The position numbers and the translations under genes are program-made. From an uncultured Pirellulaceae bacterium (GTDB lineage: Bacteria > Planctomycetota > Planctomycetia > Pirellulales > Pirellulaceae), in the NCBI GenBank assembly GCA_934255105.1, contig CAKQNH010000352.1, positions 1-5,832 of the forward strand: DNA of 5,832 bases, written 5' to 3'. Shown here one piece after another: positions 5,332-5,832 of the stretch. The stretch's first letter is position 1. Each line of letters begins with the position of its first letter. Below the pieces are notes generated by a model. The model was not told where the DNA came from. It searched no databases and saw nothing but the letters and a program-made list of their open reading frames with translations.

Positions 5332-5832
5332 CTAGACGGTGTAGCGTTTTCGTGACGGTTGGTTGAGGCTCGCTCGACACGCGACAATAGCGGTGTCGTC
5401 CCAAAGTTCGCCCGACGGTAGACGTACCATGTCGACACAGGCACGTGGAATGGCGAAAAAGTTGGTGCGCCCAATCATGGGTGTGATTCGTTCGCGTTTG
5501 GCGTAGTCGAAAAATCCGTCCGAGCCAACAAGAAGAGTGCCAATCAGTGGGCCGTGCCAGAACGGAGCGGGTTTTGCCGCCTGTGAGCCGAGCAACGGTT
5601 TTCGAGTTTGGGTTCGCGTCAAGTCGATAATGTCGGGGCCGTCAATGATCCATGCACAGCTATCCCCCACGCTCGCCCCGAATATGCGATCGGGATATAG
5701 ATCGACGATCACCGCAGTCGTCTCGCCAGCGATCACCTGCAAATCGAGTTGCAATAGAAATTGTGCCCACTCAGTAGAGTTGGCAATTGCCCTGTAGTTT
5801 GCCAGTGTTTCGCGAATGACAGTCTCCGCAGC
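5332..5832 (-). CDS. PP2C-type serine/threonine phosphatase, partial (N-terminus beyond window)
   Basis: The - strand frame is open from the window edge to a TAG at 5332-5334, giving 166 visible residues; the true start lies beyond 5832. Motifs of the PPM/PP2C metal-dependent phosphatase family appear in order, numbered from the window edge: GETTAVIVDL (36-45), FGASVGDSCAWI (51-62), LLVGSDGFFDY (100-110) and WDDTAIVAC (144-152). D57, D105 and D145/D146 are the expected metal-coordinating or structural acidic positions. Such enzymes remove phosphate from Ser/Thr, often opposing Hanks-type kinases. No membrane segment is visible. The first PP2C motif, with its early Asp residues, would be outside the window. 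A TTG at 5752-5754 could be read as a start, but the frame and the family-like sequence continue upstream, so it is not needed. The gene converges on the DUF1552 operon and is separated from it by the remnant region; a functional link is not indicated. Confidence 0.85.
   Translation of the reverse strand, partial: AAETVIRETLANYRAIANSTEWAQFLLQLDLQVIAGETTAVIVDLYPDRIFGASVGDSCAWIIDGPDIIDLTRTQTRKPLLGSQAAKPAPFWHGPLIGTLLVGSDGFFDYAKRERITPMIGRTNFFAIPRACVDMVRLPSGELWDDTAIVACRASLNQPSRKRYTV

Noticed and set aside
4991..5335. 114-codon + frame after the operon
   Set aside because: It reads through the antisense of the oxidoreductase remnant and the C-rich tract; no protein features are seen.

Overview
The window looks like a piece of a planctomycete chromosome, most likely from the Pirellulales or a relative. 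Its two intact genes belong to families greatly expanded in that phylum: a DUF1552 protein and a secreted multidomain protein with the DUF1587/1595/1592/1588/1585 set and two CXXCH haem sites. The lineage call is an inference from these families; nothing in the window fixes a species.

Layout from left to right. Positions 1-61 are the 3' end of the tmRNA gene (ssrA, + strand), followed by a clear intrinsic terminator (67-102). Next comes non-coding DNA with a perfect four-copy 13-bp tandem repeat (270-321). A truncated DUF1593 (nucleoside-hydrolase-like) gene on the - strand runs into this repeat and stops there, so I call it a pseudogene. The 282 bases 850-1131 have no gene but hold a 15-bp direct repeat and two perfect inverted repeats, and look like the control region of the operon that follows. 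1132-2409 encodes the DUF1552 protein with a Tat-type signal, and 2422-4956, 12 bases later, encodes the cytochrome-like protein with a Sec-type signal. The two are almost certainly one transcription unit. Downstream lies a C-terminal scrap of a Gfo/Idh/MocA-family oxidoreductase (- strand, 4997-5134), which is not an intact reading frame. It is followed by C-rich DNA whose - strand fits a G-quadruplex motif (5285-5313). The window ends inside a - strand gene for a PP2C-type serine/threonine phosphatase (5332 to beyond 5832), which is open to the window edge and lacks its N-terminus here.

How the parts relate. The DUF1552 and DUF1592-type proteins are a recurring pair in planctomycetes; both are predicted to be exported, and their joint biochemical role is not established. 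The operon sits between two gene remnants and close to ssrA, a common integration site. This fits an accessory, rearranged neighbourhood, but no integrase, transposase or convincing attachment site is visible. I do not see a clearly new biological system. The items most worth a second look are the 13-bp array, the palindromic upstream region, the two gene remnants and the G-quadruplex motif.
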